Assembly: GCA_030278955.1 (NCBI GenBank)
Contig: JAOANR010000003.1
Span: 31,015,227 to 31,079,226 of the forward strand
Length of the DNA stretch: 64,000 bases
Origin: Hygrophila difformis
Lineage: Eukaryota; Streptophyta; Magnoliopsida; Lamiales; Acanthaceae
Direction of reading: 5' to 3'
The position numbers and the translations under genes are program-made. Below are positions 1 through 10,871 of this stretch, in pieces (the stretch's first letter is position 1; the number at the start of each line of letters is the position of its first letter). Below the pieces are notes generated by a model. That model saw nothing but the letters and a program-made list of their open reading frames with translations. It did not search any database and had not been told where the DNA came from.

Positions 1-483
1 GGTTTCTGTAATCGGCCAGTTTGGCCTAGAAGGAGTTCGAATTTTGAAATGGCTATTTCTATGAAAATTTCTTATTTGGACGTTTCCTAGCTACTGTAAA
101 TTTTTCAGAATTTTTAAAAATATTTTGCTACGTTTCCACGCCTAAAAACCTCTACTGTTCGTTATTGGAAGTCATGCCTTGGAATGCATTTCTTATGTTC
201 CACTGTAAAGACGATTTTTGAGCCCTTTCCCGGTAGAATTTCGAAAAGTGTAAAACTACAAAGTTGTTCGTCTATATGCTATGCATATACTGTGTGAATT
301 TCGTAACCATTAGGTATCAAATGGATTTTTAATTCGGTTTGGCGTAAACTATGGTTGAATTGGTTTTGTGGGAAAAATATGAATTTTGGCGGAATTTGTG
401 AATCCGTGTCGAAAACTCGTTTTATGAAATTTTGAAAACTTTATGATTTATGATTGAATTGGGAGCTATGAAATCTTGATTAT

Positions 484-703
484 GTGGCTTGTGGACATAA
501 GAGCCCAAGCGTACGACTAGCGGACATAAGAGCCCTAGTGAAACATTAATTATGAGGCTTGTGGACATAAGAGCCCAAGCGTACGACTAGCGGACATAAG
601 AGCCCTAGTGGAATATTGATTTGAGGCTTGTGGACATAAGAGCCCAAGCGTACGACTAGAGGACATAAGAGCCCTAGTGAAATATCGACCATGAGGCTTG
701 TGG
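484..703 (+). repeat. About 70-bp tandem repeat in the LTR, three copies plus a partial
   Basis: Units begin GGCTTGTGGACATAAGAGCC, continue with AAGCGTACGACTAG(C/A)GGACATAAGAGCCCTAGTG, and are separated by short AT-rich spacers. The homologous array in the 3' LTR (about 10004-10160) has two full copies plus the partial, so the two LTRs of one element differ in copy number. Confidence 0.85.
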
Positions 704-708
704 ACATA

Positions 709-833
709 TGTAATACCCTAGATCAACATATTGTTATTGTGTGCAACCATTTAATTATTTGTTTAATTATTTGTATGCACACTAATTAACATTTGATTTC
801 AAATAAAAAAATATATAATATATAATAATAATG

Positions 834-897
<64 letters not shown>

Positions 898-2878
898 TAA
901 TAAATGAGGAGTGAATAAATAAAAATATAATATAGGAGATATTAACTATATATATAGTTTAAAACAATCTAAATCTTACCAAATCGATTTAAATCTCCTC
1001 CAAATTTGACCTAAGATAGTAAATAAATCTAGGAGCTGATCTTGGAAGATTTTTTATTCCAAAAATCACGTCCAAGACTCCTTTCTACCGTCCAGCATCT
1101 TTAAAAAAAAGAATACACTATGCACTTTCTCTTCCAAAGAAAATTCGATCAACAAAAAAAAGAACGTTGAGCGTTCTTCATGGAGATGAGGCATTGGGCG
1201 ATTTTTTTTTTCCAAATCAATCATCAAGTTTGCATTTTTCCAACCCCAATCTGGTGTAAGGTAAGCCAACACACCCCTTACCATGTTTTGGGTCGAAATT
1301 TGCCTTGTTTGAGTCGTAGAAATCGAAAATTGGGATTTTAAAATTTCTGACTGTTTTATAATTCTCTAAAAATCTAATTTTTTCGTTAATTTAACTTTAA
1401 AATTTCGAAAAGGGTTCAACATGAAAGTTGTAGATCTAGGTGTTCTAGACTTATTGTAAAAATTTCATAATTTTTGAAGCACCTGGGCGACATTGGTATT
1501 TGATTTTCTAAAACTGCTCAAGAACTTTTGAAATCTGTCAATCATACTCTTTGTGAAAACCGTCCAAAATCTTTAACCTCGAGTCTGATTTTGCTAAACG
1601 TTTCTTCACTAATATCGTAGATATATGTGTTTAGAACCTTACTGTAAAATTTCATTATTTTTGGATTAAAGATGCATTACCAGAAAAATTATCTTTAAAA
1701 TGTGTTTCCTGAATTCGTGAAAAAAAAAATATGCCTTCTGTTGAACTGCCGATTTCACCTAGTTAGGATTCAAATTTGACAAAAGTTTATTTCACGAAAA
1801 ATGTTTATTTTTGTGTTTCCTACGCTCTGCAAAAATTTCATAATTTTTCGCTTAGCGGTTCATTCCCAGGCTAATGATCTTTGCGACTGATGCACTGCTA
1901 GACATATTTTGCTTTGAATGTGGAGGGTTTACTAATTTCCACTATACTATTTGTGTTTCATACATGATATGAACTCTTTGGTGATGTAAATGAATTATCT
2001 TATGTATGATTTAGATAAAGATGATATCTTGATGAGCCTATGATGGCAAAAATCGATTTTGGGAAAGAAATTTATACATGTTACTTGTGTGTTAAATGTG
2101 GAAACCATTGTGTGTAGAATTTGGGTAGGTATGCCCACGTTTAGGCTCCGGAGAGCGAGTGCACTAGGGTGGAGCCATGCGTGGCCGCCCCTCTCCTTAT
2201 GTTGATTATTATGATTTTGTCTATATCCCTAAATAATACTTGCGAGTGTTATTTATGGGCCCCGGGTGCGTGTCGATATAGGCTGCCGTTGACATTGTTG
2301 AGGGATGAATTCCAATTATTATTGGAGCTCTTTTGGTGTCCCCACGTTCTAGGCACAATGGTGAAAACGTAATTTTCTTGTTAGCTTAATTAGTTAAATA
2401 ATGTTTAATCTTTTGACTTGAGTGTTAAAGTAATGTTTTTTCAGTAATGTTTTTTCTAAACAAAATAATACTTTGATTTAAGTCAATCACTTTTAAAACC
2501 CCATACTTGATATGGGATGGATTGGCTTACTCAGTAATTTATTTACTGATGTGTGTTGTTTTTTTCCTTTTTTTTTTCAGACTCTGACGAGCACATGCGA
2601 GCACGACATTCATTGGGATAATGGGATATTTTTTAGAATTCATTGTATTTAGCTTCCGATTTTAATTTAAATTTTTAGAAAAATAATTTGGCCATGTTGG
2701 CCTTATTTTAAATTAATGCATTTATTTTTCTGCTGTAAAGTATTCTACAGTGGATTTTAAGGTTTGATATGAGTAAGCCTTAACATTTCCTAGTTAAGTT
2801 AGCCTGGGGCGAGCTTAATTGGGAGATGTGGCGGTAGCATCTCGGTCCTTTTGGAGTTTTGAAAACCGGGGTGTTACA
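709..2878 (+). mobile_element. Solo LTR inserted in the 5' LTR (target duplication ACATA)
   Basis: The insert begins TGTAATACCC and ends GGGGTGTTACA, and is flanked by ACATA at 704-708 and 2879-2883. The uninterrupted site is visible in the sister LTR at 10151-10163 (GGACATAAGAGCC), which proves the boundaries. It contains no coding region or primer-binding site, so it is a solo LTR left by LTR-LTR recombination. The ends are typical of plant Tekay/Del-type chromovirus LTRs. Plus orientation is inferred from a TCAGTA..TACTGA hairpin and polypyrimidine-CAG stretch near 2531-2580 that resembles the 3' part of the host LTR. Confidence 0.93.
823..892. repeat. (TAA)n microsatellite
   Basis: About 65 bp of nearly pure TAA repeats with one TGA interruption near 832, inside the solo LTR. 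Confidence 0.95.
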
Positions 2879-3600
2879 ACATAAGAGCCCTAGCGAATGG
2901 TGATTTGTAAGACTTGTGGACATAAGTGCCCAAGTGGAAACAAAAGTAGAAGAATGAAATATTAGCTATGCGAGAACATATAATCTATCCCATGATTTAT
3001 GAAACCCTTTGACTTATAGTAAGTTCCTTTTGTTAAATTTCTAAAAATTTATATACTTAGTATCTGTATACGTCTCTTTACGTTTAGAATCATGCAGTTA
3101 AATTCTTATTATTAATGTTGTCAAAATACATTGTTATATTATAAAATATGCATGAGTAAAAAGGAGAATTTTTATTAAGTATATTTTAAAACCCATTATT
3201 GTTATGTTAAGAATTAACATACTCGGTATTTTATATACTGATAAAACCGTTGTTTCATTTTTCTTTTACAGAATATGAAGAAATGGCATGAGCATGCACG
3301 CATATTGGGGTCTCGGGAATTAAATTAATAGTTGTGAATGTTGTATCTTGTTAGACTTAAATTACCCGCTGTGTTTTGGCCATGTCGGCCCATATTTAAA
3401 TTTTCCGCTGCGACTTATTTTATTTTGTGTGGATTATACTATGTAACTTTAAAATAAATCTTTTTGGGCTTGCTTTTAATTTATTTTGAAATACCTTTAG
3501 CCTTGCATCTCTCAAGCGAGCTCGAATGAACTCGTGTCTTGCTTGGGAGGTGTGGCGGTGGCATCTCGGCCTGGGTTATCAAATCCGGGGTGTTACAAAG

Positions 3601-3612
3601 TGGTATCAGAGC
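3601..3612 (+). other. Primer-binding site, initiator tRNA-Met
   Basis: TGGTATCAGAGC, three bases after the LTR end, complementary to the 3' end of plant initiator tRNA-Met. It marks the start of the internal region; 3613-4092 is untranslated leader with nothing else recognisable. Confidence 0.9.
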
Positions 3613-4092
3613 CCGAAAATATTTTAAAAATATTATTTTTATTTTTAGCCCAATATAGGGGCCCAAAGAAATTTTTAACTACTATTATTATTATTTTAAA
3701 ATTTCCAAAGTATTATTTCCATGGTTCAAGTCTTATTTTAAAAATCCATGGGAAAATATATATAAATTATTCGGACAAGTTTAGATGAACGCATAAAATA
3801 ATTTTTCGGGGTTGGGATAACATTGCATTGCATTGCATACATCCATGAATATTTGCGCTATTTTTTTATGTGAATTATCAGTATTAAATATTACTCTTAT
3901 CTTAGAATTCGACATGACCTTGACTTAGGAGCGTTTGCTTAAGACTAATTTTGCATTAGTCCTAGAACTTGATCACCTAAGCTTGGCGTGCCCATACATT
4001 ATCTCCTCTTGCCAACCCTATCTTATAGGTTTTCTTGAACGCTAACTTGCCTTAGATTAGAAACTCATCTTCACGTGCGTTGATAACAGAAA

Positions 4093-5136
4093 ATGGCACC
4101 TAAGGGAAAATCGAGGAAGAAAATCCCAAACAACACCAACACTGACATCCCCAACGCACCCAACAATACCGAGATTGCTCATAACGTAGGAAGGCAAGCG
4201 CCTCCTATTCCCAATAATTTGGACGAACGCCTAAGAACAGTGGAAGAAGTCCTCATAGCTTTGGGAAACGCTGAGGTACGAAGGACACCAGTGGGTGTAC
4301 CACCGCCGGCAGCCCGACTCAATTACCTAGCGTTAGTGAACCCTTACCATCCAACCCACTATGATGGCCAAGAAGATCCGGCCAAACTGGAAGATTGGAT
4401 CCGCACATTTGATAAGCTCCTTAGCGCTGTCAAATGTCCCGAGGACGAGAAGGTCCAAGTGGCGACCTACTATCTTGGCGGAGAGGCAGACGAATGGTGG
4501 CATAACCTCCAAGGAAATTTAACTAAAGTCTTCCTATGGGAAGAATTTAAGGAGGTCTTGAGGGAAAGGTTTTACCCAATGAGCATTAAGGCCGCAAAGT
4601 ATGAAGAATTCGTCCATTTAAAACAAGGTGGGCAAACGGTACAAGAGTACTATGCCAAGTTTAAGGAGCTGATTAGATTTGCTCCTGCAATGGTGCCAAC
4701 TGACTTCGACAAGGCGCAGAAGTTCGAGATGGGTTTGAATCTTGATATTCGAGAGATATTGGTGGGAGGACAACGCACGACTTTGCAGGCGGTATATGAC
4801 CGGGCAGTAACAGTCTCTCGTGTCCAACAATTAAAGCGAAAGGACAATGGCGAATCGAGCAAAAACTCGCAAGGATTTGAGAAGAAGAATCGTAATAAGA
4901 ACAAGAATAATAACATTAGGAGGGGCAATGACCAAGCTAGATTCGATGGGTCTAGAGGGAATGATAACTGTGGTGCAGTCATACCAAAATGCCAGCGGTG
5001 CAATCGACCGCATTTGGTGCGCCGGTGCCCGAAGCCTGGAGCCTGCTATAAGTGCTGCAAGTTTGGTCACATGGCTAGGGGATGTCGAACGCCGGAGGAG
5101 GCGATCGAAAGGAGAATGGATCTGGTGAACCTCTAG
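4093..5136 (+). CDS. gag: Gag polyprotein of the gag-only element
   Basis: A 347-residue Gag forms the retrotransposon's virus-like particle and packages its RNA. The basic N-terminus is followed at about residues 80-250 by a retrotransposon gag domain (WIRTFDKLL, YYLGGEADEWW, ERFYP, QEYYAKF). Near the C-terminus are two zinc knuckles: CQRCNRPHLVRRC, with the short CX2CX3HX4C spacing, and CYKCCKFGHMARGC, canonical CX2CX4HX4C. The first ATG after the leader is used and the frame is open to a TAG shortly after the second knuckle. In an autonomous relative a protease would follow in frame; here only about 390 bp remain before the 3' LTR. The ORF is intact, so it could still be expressed. Confidence 0.9.
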   Translation: MAPKGKSRKKIPNNTNTDIPNAPNNTEIAHNVGRQAPPIPNNLDERLRTVEEVLIALGNAEVRRTPVGVPPPAARLNYLALVNPYHPTHYDGQEDPAKLEDWIRTFDKLLSAVKCPEDEKVQVATYYLGGEADEWWHNLQGNLTKVFLWEEFKEVLRERFYPMSIKAAKYEEFVHLKQGGQTVQEYYAKFKELIRFAPAMVPTDFDKAQKFEMGLNLDIREILVGGQRTTLQAVYDRAVTVSRVQQLKRKDNGESSKNSQGFEKKNRNKNKNNNIRRGNDQARFDGSRGNDNCGAVIPKCQRCNRPHLVRRCPKPGACYKCCKFGHMARGCRTPEEAIERRMDLVNL

Positions 5137-5526
5137 CAGGGAGAAGCTGAAAGGAGAACAAGGTCAAAGCTCGAACATCCTTGAGAATAATGCATAGGCA
5201 GTTATGGGGACATAACTGTAAACTTAAGGGGGGGAGGATGTAACCACCCGAATATTATGTATTCCAAATCAATAAAATAAACAAATTCGAATTGTTTTGA
5301 ACTGTGTAATGACTTGATCCCTTCACAAGGTACGTAGGCAACTTGGAAATTTCAATTCTGGGTTCAGTCATATAATAATCAAACAACAAACAATCAACAA
5401 TCAGACAATAATTCAATAACACAATATCCCAAAATAATAAAATAAACAAAAAGGTCCCTAACTCTTAGCGTGAGAAAAGCCGAAACACAACTTCGAGGAC
5501 GAAGTTGATTCTGAAGGGGGGTAGAC
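5137..5526 (+). other. Post-gag remnant with purine tract before the 3' LTR
   Basis: There is no ORF of note. Two purine tracts are present. The functional one is GAAGGGGGGTAG at 5513-5524, which directly precedes the LTR start TGTAATACCC at 5527. An earlier one, AAGGGGGGAGGA at about 5224-5235, is followed by TGTAACCACCC at 5236, which looks like an older polypurine-tract/LTR junction. The segment probably records recombination or deletion that removed pol. Confidence 0.6.
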
Positions 5527-5905
5527 TGTAATACCCGAGATTTTATCGGCGTCCAAAGAAGTAAAATTAGTTTCTTAATCCGATTAAGGTCAAAATATCT
5601 CCGAGAAGAAGAAAATAATTTATCACAATAAATTATTGCTCGGAAAATGAAATGTCGATAAATTCAAAATGGAATAAAAGAAGGAAATGAAGCCCGAAGA
5701 TATTCCATGGATTGATCCCAAAAGAATTGGAATTAATTCAAGAAGGGAAAAAATTTTAATTCCAACCGTGGAGTCGAAAATGATTTAAAGAAATAAATCA
5801 TTGCACGGGAATCGAATGGCGACGAATCCAACGCCGACGAACTCAAACTCGACGGATTCAAGATTTCAAATATGAAATAAATATAAGTCGATATAAATTT
5901 AAAAA

Positions 5906-8511
5906 TGTAACGCCCCAAAAATTTAAAACCAAATTTCTGTGACGTCACGGCCGTGTTACCTCTCTTAAACTGTTGGCCAATCAATTTAAGATCAATAACA
6001 CGTAGCCAAGTAAACAGGAAGCCAATAAATCATAATACAAATCCAGAAAGGAAACCTCACATCATAACAGACGTCCGGCTTACAAGCCTTATTCATGCGA
6101 CATAACCGTCGACATAACAGTCTCATCTCAACCTGTCAGAGATATTAAGTAACACACGAGACAGAACATAGTGTACCGATCGGTACCACCAGCAGTACGA
6201 GACAAGGTAATAGAGTCATAACATATTATTCAAGACAAGCACATAAGTCCACAACATGCTAATGCATCCCTAGGTAGATCACTCATCCCCAAACCCCACA
6301 TCGTGCTCAGGCTCTGCGTCCTCCCCGGGAATATCTATACATGAAAACATAGCAAGGGTCAGTACAAGGTACTGAGCAAGAATAGAAGAATCGGCATAAG
6401 GGGAAACAAGAATTAACTTGATTCCCTAGAAGTATATTTATACATATAGGTGGAGATATATTCCGTTTTTAAACATTTATTAGGCATAACATAAAAATTG
6501 AGCAGAGCAAATAAGTAAACATCACACCGTCCCATACCGGTGCTTCAACCACTGCAAATAAGATGAATGATGGATGATGAGATGAAATGTTATGACCTAG
6601 GATGTCTATCTACCCTAAATGCAACACATAAGCATGTCTAGCGCGCACCTAGGTACCATGGTCGGTATTCCCTCCCATATAAGGGTCCACACCCCTTAAT
6701 GGTCGAGAGACATACCCACAGTGCCCCCGCCGCGGACACTAACAGCTGAAATCGTGGCTTACGGCAAGCGGGTCAGGCTAAGGGTCATGAGCCCTTTCTA
6801 GCCAAATACAGACTAGGATATAAATCCTTTTCAGTCTCAACATATCATCACAGATATTCACATATCATCACAGATATTCACATATCATCACAGATATTCA
6901 GATTCAATTCAATCACTCATCTCGAGTGAAGTATTTTCTTTAAAATAAATAGCTTTAAAATCAGACTAGGATATAAATCCTTTTCAGTCTCAATATATCA
7001 TCACAATTATTCACATTCAATTCAATCACTCATCTCGAGTGAAGTATTTTCTTTAAAATAAATAGCTTTAAAATAGTCTGGGCTCTTTGAAATATACTAC
7101 TAGTTTATAAATGATAACTTTAAAAATAATAATACTTGAAAATAATAGTTTTTAAAAAGAATAATCCGGGCTCTTTAAAATAGTAGTTTTAAAATATTCC
7201 GGGGTGTGCCAAGTCCCACATTTCGGCACCAACACATAATCAGATTCCACACATGTCAATACGTAAATTACGTGTCATGACAAAATAAACAACTCATCGC
7301 GAGTTAAGTGTCAAGGGTGTGCCAAGCCCCACATATCGGCACTAACACTCACATCAACATAGAAGCGAAACAAGACTCGATCTCAACTAAGGCATAGTAG
7401 ATCACCGCTAATCGCAACTAAGTTCAAAGATTGTGAGCATAATGATGGTTATGGCATGCTAGAAGCATAAGAAGAACTAAGGAAACACGAAGGACAAGAA
7501 TCGGAAAAACGAGCGAACGAACCGCGCGGGCAGGGGAGCTGGCGCGCTCCCCGCGCGGTTTTCTCAAGAAAACCGCGCCAACCCCGCGCGGGTTTCGTCA
7601 CGGGCGTCGTGACGTTCGTATCGCGCGCTGCTCGCGCGCTGTTTGGCTAAAGGGCGCCCCAACTGCGCGCCGACACAACAGAAACGATGGAAATGGCGGT
7701 TTCCGGCCATTCCACCGATTATGCCCCCATTTAGGCCTATCTCTACCCTTGCCTGGTATTGAGGTGGTCCAAACTCTTCCAATACAGCTCCCCAACGCCT
7801 CCAAACACCAATACCAAGCTACATAACAAGAAAATCAACCAAATCATCAAAATTTCATCCAAGAACATGATTTATTGATCTTGAAACCTTTTGAAGTTCA
7901 AAAACTGAAATTACTTCAACCAAAGCATTACCTTAGCTTCCAAAACTGATTTGCAACTCCCAAGTAAGGATTTAACACAAATTCCAAGCCGATCTACAAG
8001 AGTTTCAACCAAAATCATTCAATCCCGTCACTTGTTTTGCCCTCTTCACAAACCACCTCAAAACTCTTCAAAATCATGAATTACTATGAGGAAATTACTT
8101 ACCAAAGGTAGTATAATGAAACCCCCAACTGATTTGGGCATAAAATCAAGGTTTTGGGAGGATTTGGCACCAACCCTAGCCTTCCCAAAAATGGTGACGG
8201 GAATGAGGGAAGAGAGGAAGAAGAAATGGGTTTCTTAACCCAAAATCTGATTTTTGAAGAGTCAAAAATGGATCCGGGTCGGGTCACGGGTCTCGGTTCG
8301 GGTCGGAATGTGGGTTACAAGAGTTACACCACTTGTCTTGACCACATTGCACCCGTTTGAGCACTTGACTCTTATTATCTTGTGAGTTGAACTCACTTAT
8401 TTCCCCCACTTAAATCTTCATTCCCTACAAAATAATCCACATACTAAGTCTTTTGTTAATTAACCATAATTAAATTAATTAATTATGAGTTAATTAAATC
8501 GGGGTGTTACA
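5906..8511 (-). mobile_element. Solo LTR inserted in the 3' LTR (target duplication AAAAA)
   Basis: The 2606-bp insert has ends TGTAACGCCCC..GGGGTGTTACA, flanked by AAAAA at 5901-5905 and 8512-8516. It has no PBS or coding region. Minus orientation is inferred because the TCAGTA..TACTGA hairpin common to the other two LTR families lies near its left end (6359-6375). It belongs to a different family from the solo LTR at 709: the termini are alike but the bodies are not. It contains several internal repeats and a GC-rich block at 7520-7660. Confidence 0.88.
6809..7078. repeat. Tandem duplication with nested 20-bp repeats in the solo LTR
   Basis: A unit beginning near CAGACTAGGATATAAATCC and ending with TAAAATAAATAGCTTTAAAA occurs twice (about 6809-6960 and 6961-7076). 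In the first copy a 20-bp unit, CATATCATCACAGATATTCA, is itself repeated three times at about 6840-6900. Confidence 0.85.
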
Positions 8512-8800
8512 AAAAATAGGAATTTATAACCCGAGAAAGACCCGAAAAATCGAGCCGAGAACGTAGGAGAACAGAAGTCCGAAAGAGAGAAGAAACGGCC
8601 CAACGGGATTGCACGGCCAGCCCGGGCGCAACGGCCCAGACCAGCCACGCGCTCCCCGCGCGCTAGCGCGCCAAGCCCGCATCAAACAGCAGGCTGCGGG
8701 GGTTGCACTTTTATAGCGATTTCTTTCCCCGATTATGGTGTAGCAACTATGGCAACTTACCAGGACTGCGGGGGGTGAAATAGGGTTGGTTTGGCAGCCC

Positions 8801-8809
8801 TTATAAACC
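8801..8809 (+). promoter_or_regulatory. Putative TATA box of the gag-only element LTR
   Basis: TTATAAACC follows a GC-rich segment. It is the best core-promoter candidate in the LTR; the equivalent part of the 5' LTR is outside the window. Confidence 0.45.
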
Positions 8810-10003
8810 CCTTTTCAGCTCTTTAGCCGCCCCACCACCCCTTTCAATCTTCATCCCTTCGAAACCCTAGTTTTGTGCATCTAAAGGCCACCCGACGAAG
8901 GAATCCGACAAGGAAGACGTGGGGAGCGAGATTCCAGGCGCCGCCGACCATCCCAAATCATCCTAGAACTCATCTAAGTAAGTTGATTCTTAATATAACC
9001 ATTTTGGTGCCATGAACTCGAGCAAACCATATGATTAAAGCAACACATTAAAAACGGACACTAGAAAACTCTCCCTGCGCAATTTCTGAAATCTAGTAAT
9101 TCGGACCCCTTCGGATGTTCAAACGGAAAATTGTAAAACTTCAATCTTGTTCCTAAGACCCTATACTATATTGTGTTAAAATTTCACGAGTTTTGATCAA
9201 CGTTTGATTTCCCAAATTCGTTCTGGTTTCTCTGTGACTTTTCGCAAAACTGACAGCAACTACTCCTTCGCGCAGTTTCTGAAATCCAATTTTTAGACCC
9301 TTTACGAGCTTTCAAACGGAGAAACTTAAAACTACAAAATTGTTCCTAAGGACTTAATGTATGCTGTGTTAAATTTTCAGAAATTTTCGTCGATGTTTGG
9401 TTCGTCAAATCCGATCTGGTTGTTCTGCATTTCCGTTTCTAATTTGAGGTCCCGAACAGATTTGGTATTGTATCTAGATCGGTGTTTTCCTATTGGATCC
9501 GAGCGTAATCAGCCTTTTTCTTAAAAACAAAAGTTGTAGATAATGTTATGTAGATCGAATTTTGAAATGGCTATTTCTATGAAAATTTCTTATTTGGACG
9601 TTTCCTAGCTACTGTAAATTTTTCAGAATTTTTAAAAATATTTTGCTACATTTCCACGCCTAAAAACCTCTACTGTTCGTTATTGGAAGTCATGCCTTGG
9701 AATGCATTTCTTATGTTCCACTGTAAAGACGATTTTTGAGCCCTTTCCCGGTAGAATTTCGAAAAGTGTAAAACTACAAAGTTGTTCGTCTATATGCTAT
9801 GCATATACTGTGTGAATTTCGTAACCATTAGGTATCAAATGGATTTTTAATTCGGTTTGGCGTAAACTATGGTTGAATTGGTTTTGTGGGAAAAATATGA
9901 ATTTTGGCGGAATTTGTGAATCCGTGTCGAAAACTCGTTTTATGAAATTTTGAAAACTTTATGATTTATGATTGAATTGGGAGCTATGAAATCTTGATTA
10001 TGT

Positions 10004-10160
10004 GGCTTGTGGACATAAGAGCCCAAGCGTACGACTAGCGGACATAAGAGCCCTAGTGAAACATTAATTATGAGGCTTATGGACATAAGAGCCCAAGCGT
10101 ACGACTAGAGGACATAAGAGCCCTAGTGAAATATCGACCATGAGGCTTGTGGACATAAGA
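10004..10160 (+). repeat. 70-bp tandem repeat array, 3' LTR copy
   Basis: This is the counterpart of the array at 484-703, with two full units and a partial. The partial unit shows the intact target (about 10151-10163) of the solo LTR present in the 5' LTR. Confidence 0.85.
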
Positions 10161-10871
10161 GCCCTAGCGAATGGTGATTTGTAAGACTTGTGGACATAAG
10201 TTCCCAAGTGGAAACAAAAGTAGAAGAATGAAATATTAGCTATGCGAGAACATATAATCTATCCCATGATTTATGAAACCCTTTGACTTATAGTAAGTTC
10301 CTTTTGTTAAATTTCTAAAAATTTATATACTTAGTATCTGTGTACGTCTCTTTACGTTCAGAATTATGCAGTTAAATTCTTATTATTAATGTTGTCAAAA
10401 TACATTGTTATATTATAAAATGTGCATGAGTAAAAAGGAGAATTTTTATTAAGTATATTTAAAAACCCATTATTGTTATGTTAAGAATTAACTTACTCAG
10501 TATTTTATATACTGATAAAACCGTTGTTTCATTTTTCTTTTATAGAGTATGAAGAAATGGCATGAGCATGCACGCATATTGGGGGCTCGGGAATTAAATT
10601 AATAGTTGTGAATGTTTTATCTTGTTAGACTTAAATTACCCGCTGCGTTTTGGTCATGTCGGCCCATATTTAAATTTTCCGCTGCGACTTATTTTATTTT
10701 GTGTGGATTATACTATGTAACTTTAAAATAAATCTTTTTGGGCTTGCTTTTAATTTATTTTGAAATACCTTTAGCCTTGCATCTCTCAAGCGAGCTCGAA
10801 TGAACTCGTGTCTTGCTTGGGAGGTGTGGCGGTGGCATCCCGGCCTGGGTTATCAAATCCGGGGTGTTACA

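Larger units (their letters stand above)
1..3597 (+). mobile_element. 5' LTR of the gag-only element (partial, interrupted)
   Basis: The LTR ends ..GGGGTGTTACA at 3597, three bases before the primer-binding site. Its sequence matches the 3' LTR at 9557-10871 except for a 2170-bp solo LTR inserted at 709 and one extra copy of an internal tandem repeat. The first 35 or so bases align poorly with the 3' LTR. The LTR start lies upstream of the window; from the 3' LTR length (about 2.7 kb without its own insertion) roughly 1.3 kb should be missing. No gene is present. Confidence 0.85.
1..10871 (+). mobile_element. Gag-only LTR retrotransposon (TR-GAG type), 5' end outside window
   Basis: This is a non-autonomous Ty3/gypsy-like element. 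It consists of a 5' LTR truncated by the window edge (1-3597), a primer-binding site at 3601, one gag ORF, a purine tract at 5513-5522 and a complete 3' LTR (5527-10871). The two LTRs match over long stretches; for example 39-703 aligns with about 9560-10152. No protease, reverse transcriptase, RNase H or integrase lies between the LTRs, so mobility would need enzymes supplied by another element. That arrangement matches the TR-GAG class known from plants. Each LTR carries an unrelated solo LTR insertion. The 3' LTR is followed directly by Tat-lineage pol, so the element probably inserted there; the expected target duplication is GAGGA (10872-10876), but the 5' flank cannot be seen. Confidence 0.85.
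5527..10871 (+). mobile_element. 3' LTR of the gag-only element (interrupted)
   Basis: It starts TGTAATACCCGAG after the purine tract and ends GGGGTGTTACA. It is about 2.7 kb once the nested solo LTR (5906-8511 plus the 5-bp duplication) is discounted. A probable core promoter, TTATAAACC, lies at 8801-8809 after a GC-rich stretch. Apart from the insertion no coding capacity is seen. Confidence 0.88.

Noticed and set aside
4618..5128. Overlapping open frames inside gag (4650-5003 minus, 4831-5070 minus, 4847-5128 plus)
   Set aside because: They are shadows of the gag coding region with no family resemblance.
7564..7804. Open frames in the GC-rich block of the minus-strand solo LTR
   Set aside because: High GC lowers stop frequency; no homology or start context supports a gene.
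10800..10871. First 24 codons of the open frame that contains the Tat reverse transcriptase
   Set aside because: They are LTR sequence of the gag-only element; pol begins at 10872.
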